Shown here: one piece after another, positions 23,409 through 34,683 of the stretch | Position numbering within the stretch: position 1 is the stretch's first letter | How the letters are laid out: the number at the start of each line of letters is the position of its first letter | Translations under genes and position numbers: made by a program | NCBI GenBank assembly: GCA_017590115.1 | Contig: JAGGNK010012559.1 | Location: 764,370 to 828,369 of the forward strand | Length of the DNA: 64,000 nt | Reading direction: 5' to 3' | Source of the DNA: Montifringilla adamsi | Lineage: Eukaryota > Chordata > Aves > Passeriformes > Passeridae | The notes under the pieces: generated by a model | What the model was told of the DNA's origin: nothing | Seen by the model: only the letters and a program-made list of their open reading frames with translations | Database searches by the model: none

Positions 23409-24149
23409 TGGAGCTGCAGCAAATCCCAGGAAAGGTGGAACAGATGTGAACGTCTGGGGGTTTCCTCTGAAGGAATCCCAAACTGCTGCATCTGCATTGA
23501 AATGTCGGCCACGTGGTGGGGAGAGGCCTGGCACCATTTGTGTTTAACAATTTTGCAAATGTGTTAGGTTGGCAATCACCCTGTTCTGGGTTTAAATTCT
23601 AATTTCACCCTTTTTTAATTTTTTTCCCTCTTTCCCTGCCGTCTGCTGGATGCAATATTCATGTACTGTTAAATCAAACACTCCATTAACAGCAGCAGAG
23701 ATAAATATTGAATTAATGGAATGATTCACGTTGATGGGAGATTCATGGGATCATGCTGGAGAGTGCTGGGTGTGAGCTGTGCCAGCAGCTGAATCCCTGC
23801 CCTGGCTGGGCTCTGCCTGCAGGTGCCACAGAACTGCCCCAGATGCTGAGATCTGACCGGGAGAGATTTCAGCATTCACTGGGAATGCATTGGAGGGTGT
23901 GGATGTGAGCACACGAAGCCAGGACAAGCCCTGAGCACTGAATATTTTAGGCTGTCCCATCCTTCTGAGGAGGAGTAGAATCCACCAGTTCCTGCTGTGG
24001 AACAAATTCCCATTTTCCAGCCCAAAATCCATCAGCTCCTCCAGTGCTAGGCCCTGCCTGGGGCTGGGCAGGGACAGGGGCAGGGACAGTCCCCTGCTGC
24101 TGGGACAAACCTGGGCAGGCAGAGCCCACCCCAGAGGAGCAGGAAGGGC
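22691..24149. other. Intergenic, no gene seen
   Basis: A C/T-rich low-complexity tract (22880-23090) and the poly-T tracts (separate entry) dominate. The AT-rich patch at 23620-23750 has ATTCATG and TTAATGG words but no clear feature. Confidence 0.45.
23325..23407. repeat. Two long poly-T tracts
   Basis: About 22 and 50 T residues separated by AGCCTCGGA. On the minus strand this reads as a long interrupted poly(A), which could be the tail of a retroposed sequence. Tracts of this length are also prone to sequencing error. No target-site duplication is obvious. Confidence 0.8.
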
Positions 24150-24535
24150 ATCAATCCTGGAATGGTTGGGGTTGGGAGAGAATTCAAACTCCAGTGCCAT
24201 GGCAGGGACACCTCCCCCTGTCCCAGGTGCTCCCAGCCCCAATGTCCAGCCTGGCCTTGGGCACTGCCAGGGATCCAGGGGCAGCCACAGCTGCTCTGGC
24301 AATTCCATCCCAGCCCCTCCCCAGCCTGCCAGGGAACAATTCCAAGTTCCCAAGATCCCATCCAGCCCTGCCCTCTGGCAGTGGGAGCCATTCCCTGTGT
24401 CCTGTCCCTCCATCCTTGTCCCCAGTCCCTCTGCAGCTCTCCTGGAGCCCCTTCAGGCCCTGCAAGGGCTCTGAGCTCTCCCTGGAGCCTTCTCCTCTCC
24501 AGGGGAGCACCCCCAGCTCTCCCAGCCTTACCCAG
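24150..24535 (-). mobile_element. CR1 LINE fragment (minus orientation)
   Basis: Begins with GGAATGGTTGGGGTTGGGAG (reverse of the CR1 tail) and continues through GCCATGGCAGGGACACCTCC, TGTCCAGCCTGGCCTTGG and further into the element at GGAGCCTTCTCCTCTCCAGG. It is one of the longer CR1 pieces here, without coding capacity. Confidence 0.8.
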
Positions 24536-24984
24536 GATACATTTATGAAACATCCCTACCCCTGCGTCCCTAATTCTGTGTTTTGACAACACCGTTCAGT
24601 CACTTTCCATGTTTTTATGCCTCACTTCATGAATATTCTGAGCTGGAAACTCATCCTGAAATTGTTTCCCTTTTGTTTTCTCTTCGAGGAAACATTTGTG
24701 TGCAAAGTCTCCCTAATTTATGTAAATACGGAGGCGGCGGAGTTTTCACTGCACTGCTACAAATTAAAAGTTCCCCAACATTTCCAATTAGCTGGAGAGA
24801 AAATCACCTCTAAAAACATCCCAAAGCCAGCAAGGCTGGAGCAAAGGGAGCGTTCCCATTGTGAAACCAATGGAGGAGGCTCCAGGGGAAGGGAATAGGG
24901 GATTCCTGCAAAGGGGTGGCTGAAAACTTGGGAACAAGGGCAAGGAAATTTCTGTCAGGGTTAAACCCAGCTCAACATTGCCCG
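24536..24984. other. Intergenic, no gene seen
   Basis: Unique, moderately AT-rich sequence (for example CTTCATGAATATTCTGAG, CCTAATTTATGTAAATACGG). No gene was recognised. Confidence 0.45.
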
Positions 24985-25215
24985 TCATAGAATCTTGGAA
25001 TGTCCTGAGTGGGAAGGGATCCACGGGATCATCAAACCGAACCGCAAACCCTGCCCAGACCCCCCAACACCCCCACCCTGGGCATCCCTGGAGCTCTGGC
25101 AGCCTCGGGGCCGTGCCCATTCCCTGGGGAGCCTGGGCAGTGCCAGCACCCTCTGGGGGAAGAACCTTGCCCTGATCTGCAGCCTGAGCTGCCCTGACTC
25201 CTTTTGGAGGCTCCC
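24985..25215 (-). mobile_element. CR1 LINE fragment (minus orientation)
   Basis: Starts with CATAGAATCTTGGAATGTCC and GGAAGGGATCCACGGGATCA, then GCATCCCTGGAGCTCTGGCA and GGGGAAGAACCTTGCCCTGA. This is the reversed 3' end of a CR1 element. A minisatellite and a triplicated CR1 end follow. Confidence 0.8.
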
Positions 25216-25359
25216 TGGCTGTCTCAGGTGCCAGGAAGGTCCTTTTCCATTCCCTGGCTGCAGACAGCAGCGAGTGCAGCGTGTTCAGACACCCAGGGCA
25301 GCAGAACTCTTCTGACAGGGATGATTTTATTGCCTTCACAGCCCAGAGCTCGGCCCTCT

Positions 25360-25735
25360 CCTCCCCAGGGACATCCTGGGGGCATCCTGGGAACATCCTG
25401 GGGACATCCTGGGACATCCTGGGGATATCCTGGGACATCCTGGGAACATCCTGGGGACATCCTGGGGACATCCTGGGATATCCTGGGGATATCCTGGGAC
25501 ATCCTGGGGACATCCTAGGGACATCCTGGGGACATCCTGGGAACATCCTGGGGATATCCTGGGGATATCCTGGGGGCATCCTGGGGACATTCAGGGAACA
25601 TCCTGGGACATCCTGGGAACATCCTGGGACATCCTGGGACATGCTGGGGACATCCTGGGAATATCCTGGGGATATCCTGGGACATCTTGGGGACATCCTG
25701 GGGACATCCTGGGGACATCCTGGGGAGCCAGCCAG
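25360..25735. repeat. Minisatellite, 11-12-bp unit (GGGGACATCCTG)
   Basis: About 31 tandem units of GGGGACATCCTG with GGGATATCCTG and GGGAACATCCTG variants. Because the unit lacks stops, both strands are open over long distances (302 codons on the minus strand). These frames encode only the repeat and are not genes. Confidence 0.95.
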
Positions 25736-25769
25736 GAAAGGACACAGAGTCCATCCCCAGTGGGGCAGA

Positions 25770-26060
25770 GATCATGGGATAGCAGAATATTCCAGGCTGG
25801 AAGGGACCCACAGGGACCATGGAATCCAGCTCCTGGCCCTGCACAGTGGGTAGACGTCACAGGATATCAGAATATTCCAGGCTGGAAAAGGAACCACAGG
25901 GATCATCCTGTCCAACCCCTGGCCCTGCACAGTGGGGTGGAGTATCCCAGAATATCAGAATATGCCAAGCTGGACCCACAGGGATCATGGAATCCAACCC
26001 CTGGCCCTGCACAGGCACCCCTAAATTCCACCCTGTCCCTGAGAGCATTTTCCAGGCATA
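25770..26060 (-). mobile_element. CR1 3' end, three tandem copies of an 85-90-bp segment
   Basis: The block AGAATATTCCAGGCTGGAA ... ACAGGGATCATGGAATCC ... CTGGCCCTGCACAG appears three times (about 25770, 25858 and 25945). Only the last copy continues into the next part of CR1 (CACCCTGTCCCTGAGAGCAT). The element is in minus orientation. Its terminal segment was amplified in place, or three truncated insertions landed together. Confidence 0.75.
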
Positions 26061-26479
26061 ATTCCACGTTTGTGTCTCAAATTCCCGCTGGAACACCCGA
26101 AAATTGTGCCCTGATTCCCAGCGGGGTCCTGGCTGTGCCCTGGAGGTGAAGAGTGCAGAGATCACAGATTTCAGCCCCAGCACATCCATCTTTCTGACTG
26201 ACTGCATTCCTTCTTTTCCCCTGCTGCTCTGGGCTTTTGGGGCCCCTCTGGAAAGGGTTTTCCCCTAGTTTCTATGCCCAGCATGTGTCCACTGCCACCC
26301 CAACCATCCCAGGGGCATTGGCACCCCTGGAATCTCCCCCATCCAGACACTGGGGACACTCAGGCAGGAAGGGCAGCCCCAAAATTTGGCTCCTGTTTAG
26401 CTGAGCACGCCTGGGCTCATCCCTGTCCCACAGCCAGGCTGGGAGGGGCGGGAGGTGTCCCACGCTGTCTGTGGGACAG
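26061..26479. other. Intergenic, no gene seen
   Basis: No recognisable gene or repeat beyond the CR1 remnant at the left edge. Confidence 0.45.
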
Positions 26480-26780
26480 TTTTACTGCTCAGGGCTGTGC
26501 TAATTAAAAGGAGCCTCGGCAGATGAACCTTGGACACCATGCTTAATTAAGACTCTTTCAAAGGCAGAATCAGAGAGGACAGAGGGGACAGAGGGGACAG
26601 AGGGGACAGGGCAGGGTCCCCCAGCCCCACAGGGACCCAGAGCCTCCAGCTCCACATCCGACTCCCACCATCCTGCCTTAATTAGGGGAAACCTCATCAC
26701 TGACAGGCTTCAGTCAGGCGCCTAATGAGGAGCTGAGGAGCACTAAATGTAATCAGCCCATTGTCACTAAGCTGAGGTGA
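26480..26780. promoter_or_regulatory. Possible conserved element around a decamer repeat
   Basis: GTGCTAATTAAAAGGAGCC, TGCTTAATTAAGACTC, CCTTAATTAGGGG and GCCTAATGAGGAGC form a cluster of homeodomain-type cores. They are interrupted by about four copies of GACAGAGGG-type decamers at 26577-26610. Conservation was not measured. Confidence 0.3.
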
Positions 26781-27290
26781 CAGCGGGAGGGTGTGGCACT
26801 GATTCCCTCCCAGGGAATGGGGAACCTTCAGTGGGATTTGGGACAACAGCCCTGCTCTGGGTCAGGGTGAGCAGTGGCACTGATTCCCTCCCAGGGAGTG
26901 GGAAACCTTCAGTGGGATTTGGGACAACAGCCCTGCTCTGGGTCAGGGTGAACACAGGGGCGGGCAGGGCTGTGGCCTGGGGGGCACATGGGACAGGGAC
27001 AGCCCTGGGGACTGCGGGTGACACACACAGGGACAGGGATGTTGCAGCTGGGGGTTACACACACTGGGACAGGGACAGCCCTGGAGACTGTGACCATGAG
27101 TGAGCCACTCCGGGACAGGGACAACCTTGGGGACTGTGGCTGTGGGTGACACACTGGGACATGGACATTGTGGCTGTGGGAGACCCACATGAGGCAGGAA
27201 CATCCCTGTGGTACTGTGACTGTGGGTGACCTTGATGGGACAGCCCTGGGGACTGCAGGTGACCCACACAGGACCTGGACACCCCCAAAT
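26781..27290. repeat. GC-rich tandem repeats: 81-bp pair, then a GGGACAGGGACA-type array
   Basis: A segment of about 80 bp (GGCACTGATTCCCTCCCAGG ... GGGTCAGGGTGA) is present twice at about 26795-26955. From 26990 to 27290 degenerate units of about 45 bp share GGGACAGGGACAGCCCTGG and GGTGACACACAC words. Open frames on both strands reflect the repeats. Confidence 0.8.
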
Positions 27291-28549
27291 TTCCTCCTGC
27301 CAGGTCACCACAGAGAAAGCCTTGAGAGACAGTGGCACTTCCATTTACTTTACATGGATTTTTTACGTAAAACTTTACCCCAGCCATGGACTGAGCCCAT
27401 GGCAGAGCCAGGAGGGGCTCAGTCACTGCAGAAACTCAGAAAATATTTCAATATTTGGGTCTTTGGTTCCCATTTTGGGTGGCAGGGAGGGGCATTTGGC
27501 TGGCTCAGTAGTGAGTTATTTGTTTTATATAGAGTTGATTTTTTTCCCACTGAGAGAACAGAAATTTGGGAATTCTGTCTGGGAAGAGGCATGTGATAGG
27601 CTATTAACCCTGCAGGAGTTAATTGTCTGGGGATAAATGATGGACAGAGCAGGAGGCAGGGGAGGGCCGTGTTCCCCTCACAATATTAACCCCAACACAA
27701 TTAAAGCCATTTTTATCTCATTCATGGCCTGGCTTTCTCCAAGGACAAGTGAAGTGAGGAAAATTGGCTGTGTCCGCTCTCAGTCTTGAGTATTCCCATC
27801 ATACTTGCAATTCCTTCCTGTCCTGATGAAGAGAGGGCAAAGCTTTTCCACTCCCACCTGAACCCAGCCATGGGTGGCCAGAGAAGCTGGAATCCACTGG
27901 GGAATCGGGGCTTTGCTCTGTGAAAAGTTACTAAAATAATTTATCTTAGGTAACCTGTTGTTATCAAAGCGCAAGTAATAGATAACGAAATTTAGTAATT
28001 TTTTTTAATTAAATTCTATAAACTTTCATAGAATATAAATTTAAAAATAAAGGGGTAAATGGAGGAGGAAAATAAAGGGGAAAAGACCACTGGAACCAAC
28101 CAAGCTGAGTTAAGGAGCACTGGTGAATAAAGGAGTCCTGGTGCTGTTTTACACCCTGAGCCAGCATTGAAATGCAAAATAACCCACAGAAAAATGAGCC
28201 CTCCTGACTGCCACACTTGGAGAGCTCTGAGCCCTGCCCAGACATGAAAGCCACGATTCAACCAAGCTGGGAAATCCAACAGGAAAGACCAAAGGGATGG
28301 CGGAGGAAGCCAAAAGCCACCAAAGAAAGCAATGCATCACCTGGGGGTGAACCTTCCCTAAAACAGGGCCAAGAGGGAGGCTGGGGTTCCAGAATCTGGA
28401 AAATGAGAGTCTGTTCAGGACTCCCAGAGGAATCTGCGGCTGCTGGAGCAATGGAGGGGGTGAGGAACCGCCAGGGATGCAGCGGGGTCAGTGGTCCTTT
28501 CTCCTGGCGTGATGCTGATTTTGGGAGAGAAATCAGGGACAAATTGCTG
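27291..28549. other. Intergenic, no gene seen
   Basis: Nothing recognisable. An AT-rich patch at 27930-28060 has no clear feature. Confidence 0.45.
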
Positions 28550-28870
28550 CAAATTTGGTTGAGGGAGCTGGGAAGGGGCTGCAGCCTCAGGAGGGGCTGA
28601 GGGAGCTGGGAAGGGGCTCAGTCTGGAGAAAAGGAGGCTCAGGGGGGACCTTGTGGCTCTGCACAACTCCTGACAGGAGGAGACAACCGGGGGGGTCGGG
28701 CTGTGCTCCAGGGAACAGGGACAGGAGATGTTCTCAATCTGCTCCAGAGGAGGCTCAGGGTAGATTTTAAGGAAAATTCCTTCACTAAAAGGTTGGTTAA
28801 GCCTTGGAAGAGGCTGCCCTGGGCAGTGATGGAGTCACCATCCCTGGAAGGGCTCTTTTCCAGTCTTAAT
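28550..28870 (+). mobile_element. CR1 LINE fragment (plus orientation)
   Basis: GGAGAAAAGGAGGCTCAGGG, CTGCACAACTCCTGACAGGA and GAGGCTGCCCTGGGCAGTGA are successive CR1 words in sense order. At the left edge a segment of about 39 bp (GAGGGAGCTGGGAAGGGGCT) is duplicated. The fragment ends in a run of TTAA units at 28868-28886. Confidence 0.8.
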
Positions 28871-29208
28871 TAATTAATTAATTAATCCTGTCACTGTGAA
28901 ATCCAACGGCCCATTGACACCCGGAGGCTGTCAATGCCTCCCTCCAGGAGCTGCTCTCACAAGGAAAACTCCTCCACCCCATGTTCTGTGAAGGGAATTG
29001 CCCTTTCCTCGTGGACAGAGAGCAGTGGTTTCCCCCCTGAGGATGTCTGGGCTGATGTCAATCTTCCCCTGCCCTGCGATATTCCAGAGTGCTGGTCCTG
29101 GAAAATGTATTGGGAGTGGGATCCAGCTCCATCTGGCTGAGCAGTCACCATTTCCACAGGAGAGTGAGGGAATGTGAGTCATTCCAGAGGGAATTGGGAG
29201 TTCAACAC
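28871..29208. other. Intergenic, no gene seen
   Basis: Apart from the TTAATTAATTAA run at its left edge there is no recognisable feature. Confidence 0.45.
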
Positions 29209-29892
29209 TGTCTTGGTTTGCAAAGCCGGGTGTCTGCTAAGGAAGGCAGGAGCCTCCCCTGAAATGGAAAATGCAAACCCCCTCCCTCTGAATTATTGTA
29301 ATTTAAAATTAAGGGACTCTCAGAGAAAAATATGAGAATAGGAATAACAGTTCTTTATTAGGGAAAATTAAAAATACAAATGCAATAGTACAAAAAAAAG
29401 CACTGCCAGAGTCAGAGCAGGTGCTGAGCCCTGTGGGTCAGGGCGGTGGCACAGTCCCATCCCATGGGGGCTCAGCCCTCCTGCAGTGCCAGCTGTGGTT
29501 CTGCTGGAGCAGGGATCCTGCACAAGGCTGGAGTTTTCCTCTGAAGCTCCAGGGCTGCTGTGGATGGGCCTGCTCTTCCTCTGGGAATGCAGGGCAGGAG
29601 AAAGCTGCTCCTCTGGGAATGCAGTGGGCAAAGACTGCTGTGCTGTTCCAGGCTCAGATTGTATCCAGGTAGGAATGCTTGGCTCCTGCCCTGGGCGGAG
29701 CATCTCCCAGTGGGATGCTGGAATTTGATCAGCCGTGCAGGGACACTCAGTGGCCATGAACAGCAGAGATCTCCTGGAGGGAGGATTGGCTGTGGGAGAG
29801 ATAAAGAAACTGCCCAGAGAACAGCAGAGAACTGCCCAGCTCTGACAGGGGGGGACAGAACACACACCCCAGACACATCTTGAAACCTGACA
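29209..29892 (-). mobile_element. Solo LTR, family A copy 2
   Basis: This element of about 684 bp is homologous over nearly its whole length to the LTRs at 10.4, 40.2 and 52.7 kb. It starts at TGTCTTGGTTTGC. On the minus strand it keeps an intact poly(A) signal (CCTAATAAAGAACTG), so it is the least decayed copy in that part. I did not find a clean target-site duplication, so the outer right boundary may be eroded. No retroviral genes are attached. Confidence 0.8.
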
Positions 29893-32099
29893 CAATCACC
29901 TGCAATGGGAATGGCCCCGGGGCACCGGCCCTGCTGGCCTCGGCTCCTCCCTCCACTGCTCCAATCCTTCACCCCATTTCTGTCCCACAGCCCTGGCTGC
30001 TCCCAGTTGCTCATTTCCCCCCAGTAACACTGATTGCTCTGACAGAAGCTGTTCCCTCTCCAGGCAAACCTTGTCCCCATGGAATTCTCAGACCACTGCT
30101 CTGAGTTCTCCTGCAGTGACTCCATCTCATCCATCCTCCTCTAGGAGAATTCCAGCCTCTGCCAGGACTGCCTGGGGCTCCTTCCGGGTGTGTCACACCA
30201 GGGATCATTCCCTGCCACATTCCCATCCAGCAGCTCCTCAGAGGGGTCAGTGTCAGTGTAGAACCTTTTTTACAACATCTTGTGCAAGAGTTTCAAGTCT
30301 CTCAGGCCTCACTTTCAGTCCCCACCTTTCCCTCTCTTCCCTCTCCTTCCCCCTTGCCTTCACAAAGCCCCAGGGGTGAGGAGCAGCACCAGATTCTCTG
30401 TCAAAAACCCAAGTGCAGTAAAATTTCTTTGTTTTTGTGTTTTATTTCAGCTCTCACCAGCCAGGAATGAGCTTTGAGCCTGGAGATCCAAGCTGCATCC
30501 ACAACCCCAGGAGCTGCTCCAGTGAATCCAAACCCTCCTGCCTGGGCTCATTTGTTCCACTTCCCCCCGAAGGCAGCAATCAGAGCACTCCATCTTCCTG
30601 CAAATTGAAACTCGAGGGGAGATTGAAAAGGAGATGCTTGTACCACATAACCACTGACATTCCCGAGGAACTTTAATGCCTGAAACACCCTCGGATTTGT
30701 TTTGGCTCAATTCAATCTCACCTCAGCACAGGGCAATCTCTGCACCTGCAGAAGCAGCCGGGAGCAACGAGCTGCTCTGAGGCAGCCTGGCAGAGGGGCA
30801 GGCTTGATTCCACTTCTCCCTAATGGGATTGATTAAAAGCTTTGCTGTATTATCCCTGACACGGGGGCACTTTTATCCAGAGGATGTGCTGGGTTTTATC
30901 CCCCTGGGGCTGCAGGTTCATCACTTGTGCTGCTGCTGCTGGGAATCCCAGGTCCTGGCTGGCACCAGAGAGCTCCACAAATCCTTTTACCCTCGAGTCC
31001 AGCTGCAAATGGCTCTGTCCTCAGTATCAGAATGGATGTGGTGCCTCAGACTGAGGAGTCTGGAGAGATGCTGGAGGGAATCTGTGCCACGGAGCCCTGG
31101 GGGGGTTAGGGTGACTCTGACCCTTTGCACAGCAGATTTTTACCTGTAGAAGTGCTCAAACCCACTTTCCTGACCCTTTTTCCTTCTTACCCTTCAGAAT
31201 CAGCTCCTTCAAATTATTTGAGTGGTCCCTGGTGCAGGTCTGGGGCTCTCCAGCACCTCTACCCTCCAAGCAGCAGCAGGACCTGAACTCCTGCTCTTTG
31301 TCCCCTCCCTGGATCCTGGGTGCTCCTGTGTCTGCTCCTGCTGCCCCCGTGTAGTGCAGAAATTCCCATCCTGATCCCTGGATCATCTCCCAGCGGCCTC
31401 CTTTCTGAGGGGAGGAATTTCCTCCCTGGCAGGCCAGGGAGAAGCTGCTGTTCTGCAGCTGGGCCCACTGGCTTGTCAAAGGAATCTCAAAAAAAAAAAA
31501 AAAAAAAAAAAAAAAAGGAAAAAAGCAAAAAAGGGTGGGAATGATGAGGGATGGAGGGATGGCAGTCTGGGAGCAAGCAGCAGTGCTGAGCAGTTCTCAT
31601 ACCTGTGGAACGAGCTCAGGGCCTGGGGTCACTGAGGGGTTTGGGGGGGACACTGTCCCCAATGTCACCTCCAGAGTCACTGGGGAGCCAGCACAGTGCC
31701 GGCTTAGGGATCCCCTGGGTCAAACCCAGCTCCACCTCGGTGCTGATGAGTTTGGGATGTGCCAAAGCAGCCCAGTCACCTCTGCCTGCCGTGCTGCAGC
31801 TGCCACCCTTGGCTGTGACAAGGACCTTCGAGACTGGTCCTTACTGGTCCCAGCTACAGCGCACGAGGAGTTCCTGGTGCTCTGAGTTGCCAGGAACGGC
31901 TGATCCCTGCCCCAGCTCTGAGAGCAGCATCGCTGCCATGATTCCTACACAGACATCCTCATTTTATCCATTCCCTGGCAGGGAGCTGCAGCTGCTTTCC
32001 CAGCGCTGCCAGGGAGCATTAGGAGATCTTTGATTGCTGACCTTGCCCCTGCCTGGCTGATTCGCTCTTCCCTTGTACTTCCTGACAGCTGCCTCTTTT
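29893..32099. other. Intergenic, no gene seen
   Basis: Contains a run of about 27 A residues at 31490-31516. No gene, RNA or transposon was recognised. Confidence 0.45.
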
Positions 32100-32700
32100 C
32101 CAGCCTGCTCCGCCCGGGGCTGCGCGATGCCCTCGGGCAGCTCGGCTTTGGTGGGAGCGCGGACGGCTCCGGAATCGCTGATGCTCCGGCAGCTCAGCGC
32201 TCCTCTTTCCCTGTCCTGCTCATGGATCATCCCTGTGGGCAGCCGGGCAGAGCTCTCCAGGAGCTGCCAGAGCCCTGACATTGCCAAATTGAGTCCCTGA
32301 TCCCCGGGGCTGCTCCTCCAACAGATTCCGGAGCGAGGGGAGCAGTGCCCGGCTCTTCCCGGCCCCTCCGGGGTGCAGGATGGCGGTGGCTGCGGAAGGG
32401 AGGGCGATTTTCATCAATAAAAGCTGCGATTTTGCCTCCCCCGCTCTCCTCCCTCATGCCTGGCGTTTGAAAGGCAGGATTGAGAGCTCGCAGCTCGGGG
32501 GCTGCTGCAGATGTGGAGCGGGGCCGCTCCCCGGGAGTGCTTCCAGCAGCAGAATTCCGATGGGAGGAAATGGGCCGGCGACACCCTGCAGACAATGCTC
32601 CATTGGAAGTCTCCTCTGCAGATGTGCTTCCTCCTCATCAGCACTCGCGATCCGCATTGAGGCTCCTTCCCTCCTGCCCCGCGCTCTAAAGGGGCTGAGA
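32100..32700. promoter_or_regulatory. CpG-enriched, conserved-looking block
   Basis: CpG density is well above the flanks (CTCCGCCCGGGGCTGCGCG, GGCGGTGGCTGCGG, GGAGCGGGGCCGC). Within it lie AT-rich words (TTCATCAATAAAAGCTGCG) and two facing SOX-type cores, ACAATG and CATTGG, at about 32592-32606. It could be an enhancer or the promoter of an unannotated noncoding transcript. A 148-codon frame starting at 32380 has no similarity I recognise, and I do not call it a gene. Confidence 0.35.
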
Positions 32701-32982
32701 TTTCATCTTGGGTTTCTTCCCAGAAGGATGAAAGGAAGGAGTGAAAGGGAGGAAAGGGAAAGCAGCCGCTCTGGGTGGGACCGGCTCCCGTTGAATGGGA
32801 ATTCTGGGTCACACCGGTTCCACTGAAGATCTGCCAGGCAGCTTCTGGAGCTCGGATGGAGCTGGGGTGGGTCTGGACTGGATGTTGCACTCCCGATAAA
32901 AGGACAGAACGTTTTTTTTTTCCTTCAGAACTTCCTGTGAGTTGGTTTTCATTGCTCCCCCAAGGTGACAGTAGCCTTGAGA
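32701..32982. other. Intergenic, no gene seen
   Basis: No recognisable feature. Confidence 0.4.
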
Positions 32983-33170
32983 ATCCCAGGATCACTGAGG
33001 TTGGAAAAAACCTCTGGGATCATCGAGTCCAAGCTGTGCCCGATGCCCACCTTGTCTCCAGCCCAGAGCTCTGAGTGCCACATCCAGGAATTCCTGAGAC
33101 ACCTCCAGGGGTGAGGACACCAAAGCTCCCTGGGCAGCCCCTGCCAAGGCCTGGCTAAAAGGAAATATCC
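32983..33170 (-). mobile_element. CR1 LINE fragment (minus orientation), left arm of an inverted pair
   Basis: AATCCCAGGATCACTGAGG, GGGATCATCGAGTCCAAGC and CCCAGAGCTCTGAGTGCC are the reversed CR1 3' region. About 90 bp of it is nearly the reverse complement of the neighbour at 33270-33357. Confidence 0.8.
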
Positions 33171-33179
33171 TCCAATCCT

Positions 33180-33375
33180 CCTTTATCCTGGAGAAAAGGA
33201 GGCTCAGGGGGACCTTGTGGCTCTGCACAACTCCTGACAGGAGGGGACAGCCGGGGGGTGTCCCTGAGTGCTCTGGGCTGGGGACAAGGTGGGCATCGGG
33301 CACAGCTGGCACTCAGTGGTCTCAGAGATCTTTTCCAGCCTCAGTGATCCTGGGATTCCATGATCCCATGAAAGG
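33180..33375 (+). mobile_element. CR1 LINE fragment (plus orientation), right arm of an inverted pair
   Basis: GGAGAAAAGGAGGCTCAGGG, then CTCTGGGCTGGGGACAAGG, and the tail CAGTGATCCTGGGATTCC. With the preceding fragment it forms an inverted repeat whose inner arms match almost perfectly around GGTGGGCATCGGGCACAGCT. Confidence 0.8.
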
Positions 33376-34683
33376 GATGGTGCCGCGGGGTGGCACCTCC
33401 AGCATTTTGGGACCTGCAGCACAGCAGGGCTGGAGGCAGAGCTGGTGCCGGTGGGGATGGAGCTGCTCTGGAAAGGTGGAATGTGGGGAATGGTGATGGA
33501 TGGAATTAGGAGAACGGAAGGAAATCAGCAATTCCCTGGTCCTGCCACAGAGACCATAAGGGAGCAGAAATTCCCATTCTTGGTGCTGATCTCTGTAGGG
33601 GTGTGGAAGGTCTGGAGCTGTGGAAGGCAGAGCCCCAGAGCCCATCCCAGAGCTTCCTAAGTAAATGAGGCAGGAAAAACCCTGGCTGGGCAAGTTCCAG
33701 GTCAGGGGAATATTTTGTTAACGTACAGCACTTTTCTTAAGGGTGAGGAACAGGCAGCTTTGGAAAACCAAACACAAGGAACTCCCTTGGCTCTTCCAAC
33801 ACCTTGAATGGTGCTGGTTGTTTGTTTTCACCCAAATCCATGCATTTTGATTTTTTGTTTAAGCAAAAAGTGTTTTTTAAATGTCTCTGTCTGTGCCCTT
33901 CTTCCCATTGTCAGCAAACCCAGCATCTTTTTCCCAAATAACATTTTTTCAGTCCCCAAATCCCAACCAAAACACGCTACATTAATTTGAATTCTGAGTT
34001 ATTTTCTGATGGTTCTTTCTGGAAAGTGTTTTATTTTTTTTTTCTCTTTTGTACTGGAATTCAAATATTTTCAGAGCAAAACAGTGGCTAAACATTTTTA
34101 ATAGGGAGCTCTTTTATCCAAATCATTCATTGAGGAAACAGCTCCACTGTGGTTTTATTTCCCTGCATCTAATTTAATGTATTAAACCTTCTGAGCACCG
34201 GCTTTCATTTAAATGACCTTTTTTCTTTATTTGATTCAGGGAGGGTGATTGGGGGGGGGAAAAAAATCCCATTCTTTTCTGATGAAACAACTGCAAGAAA
34301 AGGTTTCTGTCTTGAGCAGAATGAAAATGAGGATCTGAATGCTCTCTCCCACACTGGGACTTGTGGGGGAGCTTTACAAAACACAAAACCAAACCAAAAC
34401 AAAACAAAAAAAAAGAGACAACCTCAAACAATTGTTTCTGTTAGAAACGGTTTGGTTTGTTCTTCCCTGAAACAATCCTGAGCCTCTGGATGCCCAGACT
34501 GTTGGGGAAATAATGGAATTAGAGACAGTTACGGCTGTAAAAACCTCCAAGAGCTTCAAGGCCAAACTTTGACTGGATCCTACTGAACTGAATCTCCACA
34601 GTGAAGTGCCACAATCACCCATTTTTGGGCACTTCAGGGATGTGACTCCAGCACGGCCCTGGGCACTCCCTTCCTGTGATTAA
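33376..34683. other. Intergenic, no gene seen
   Basis: AT-rich unique sequence from 33750 to 34500. No gene or transposon was recognised. Confidence 0.45.

Noticed and set aside
23199..23550. Lysine-rich minus-strand frames as small basic proteins
   Set aside because: Produced by the poly-T tracts read as poly-A.
24788..25696. 302-codon open frame on the minus strand (PGCPQDVPRMSPG-like repeats)
   Set aside because: It is the translation of the 12-bp minisatellite, and the opposite strand is equally open. No non-repetitive domain.
32380..32826. 148-codon frame starting MAVAAEGRAIF in a CpG-rich block
   Set aside because: No family similarity I recognise, biased toward S, R and G as expected from GC-rich sequence, and no splice or promoter support. 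Kept only as a possible regulatory block.
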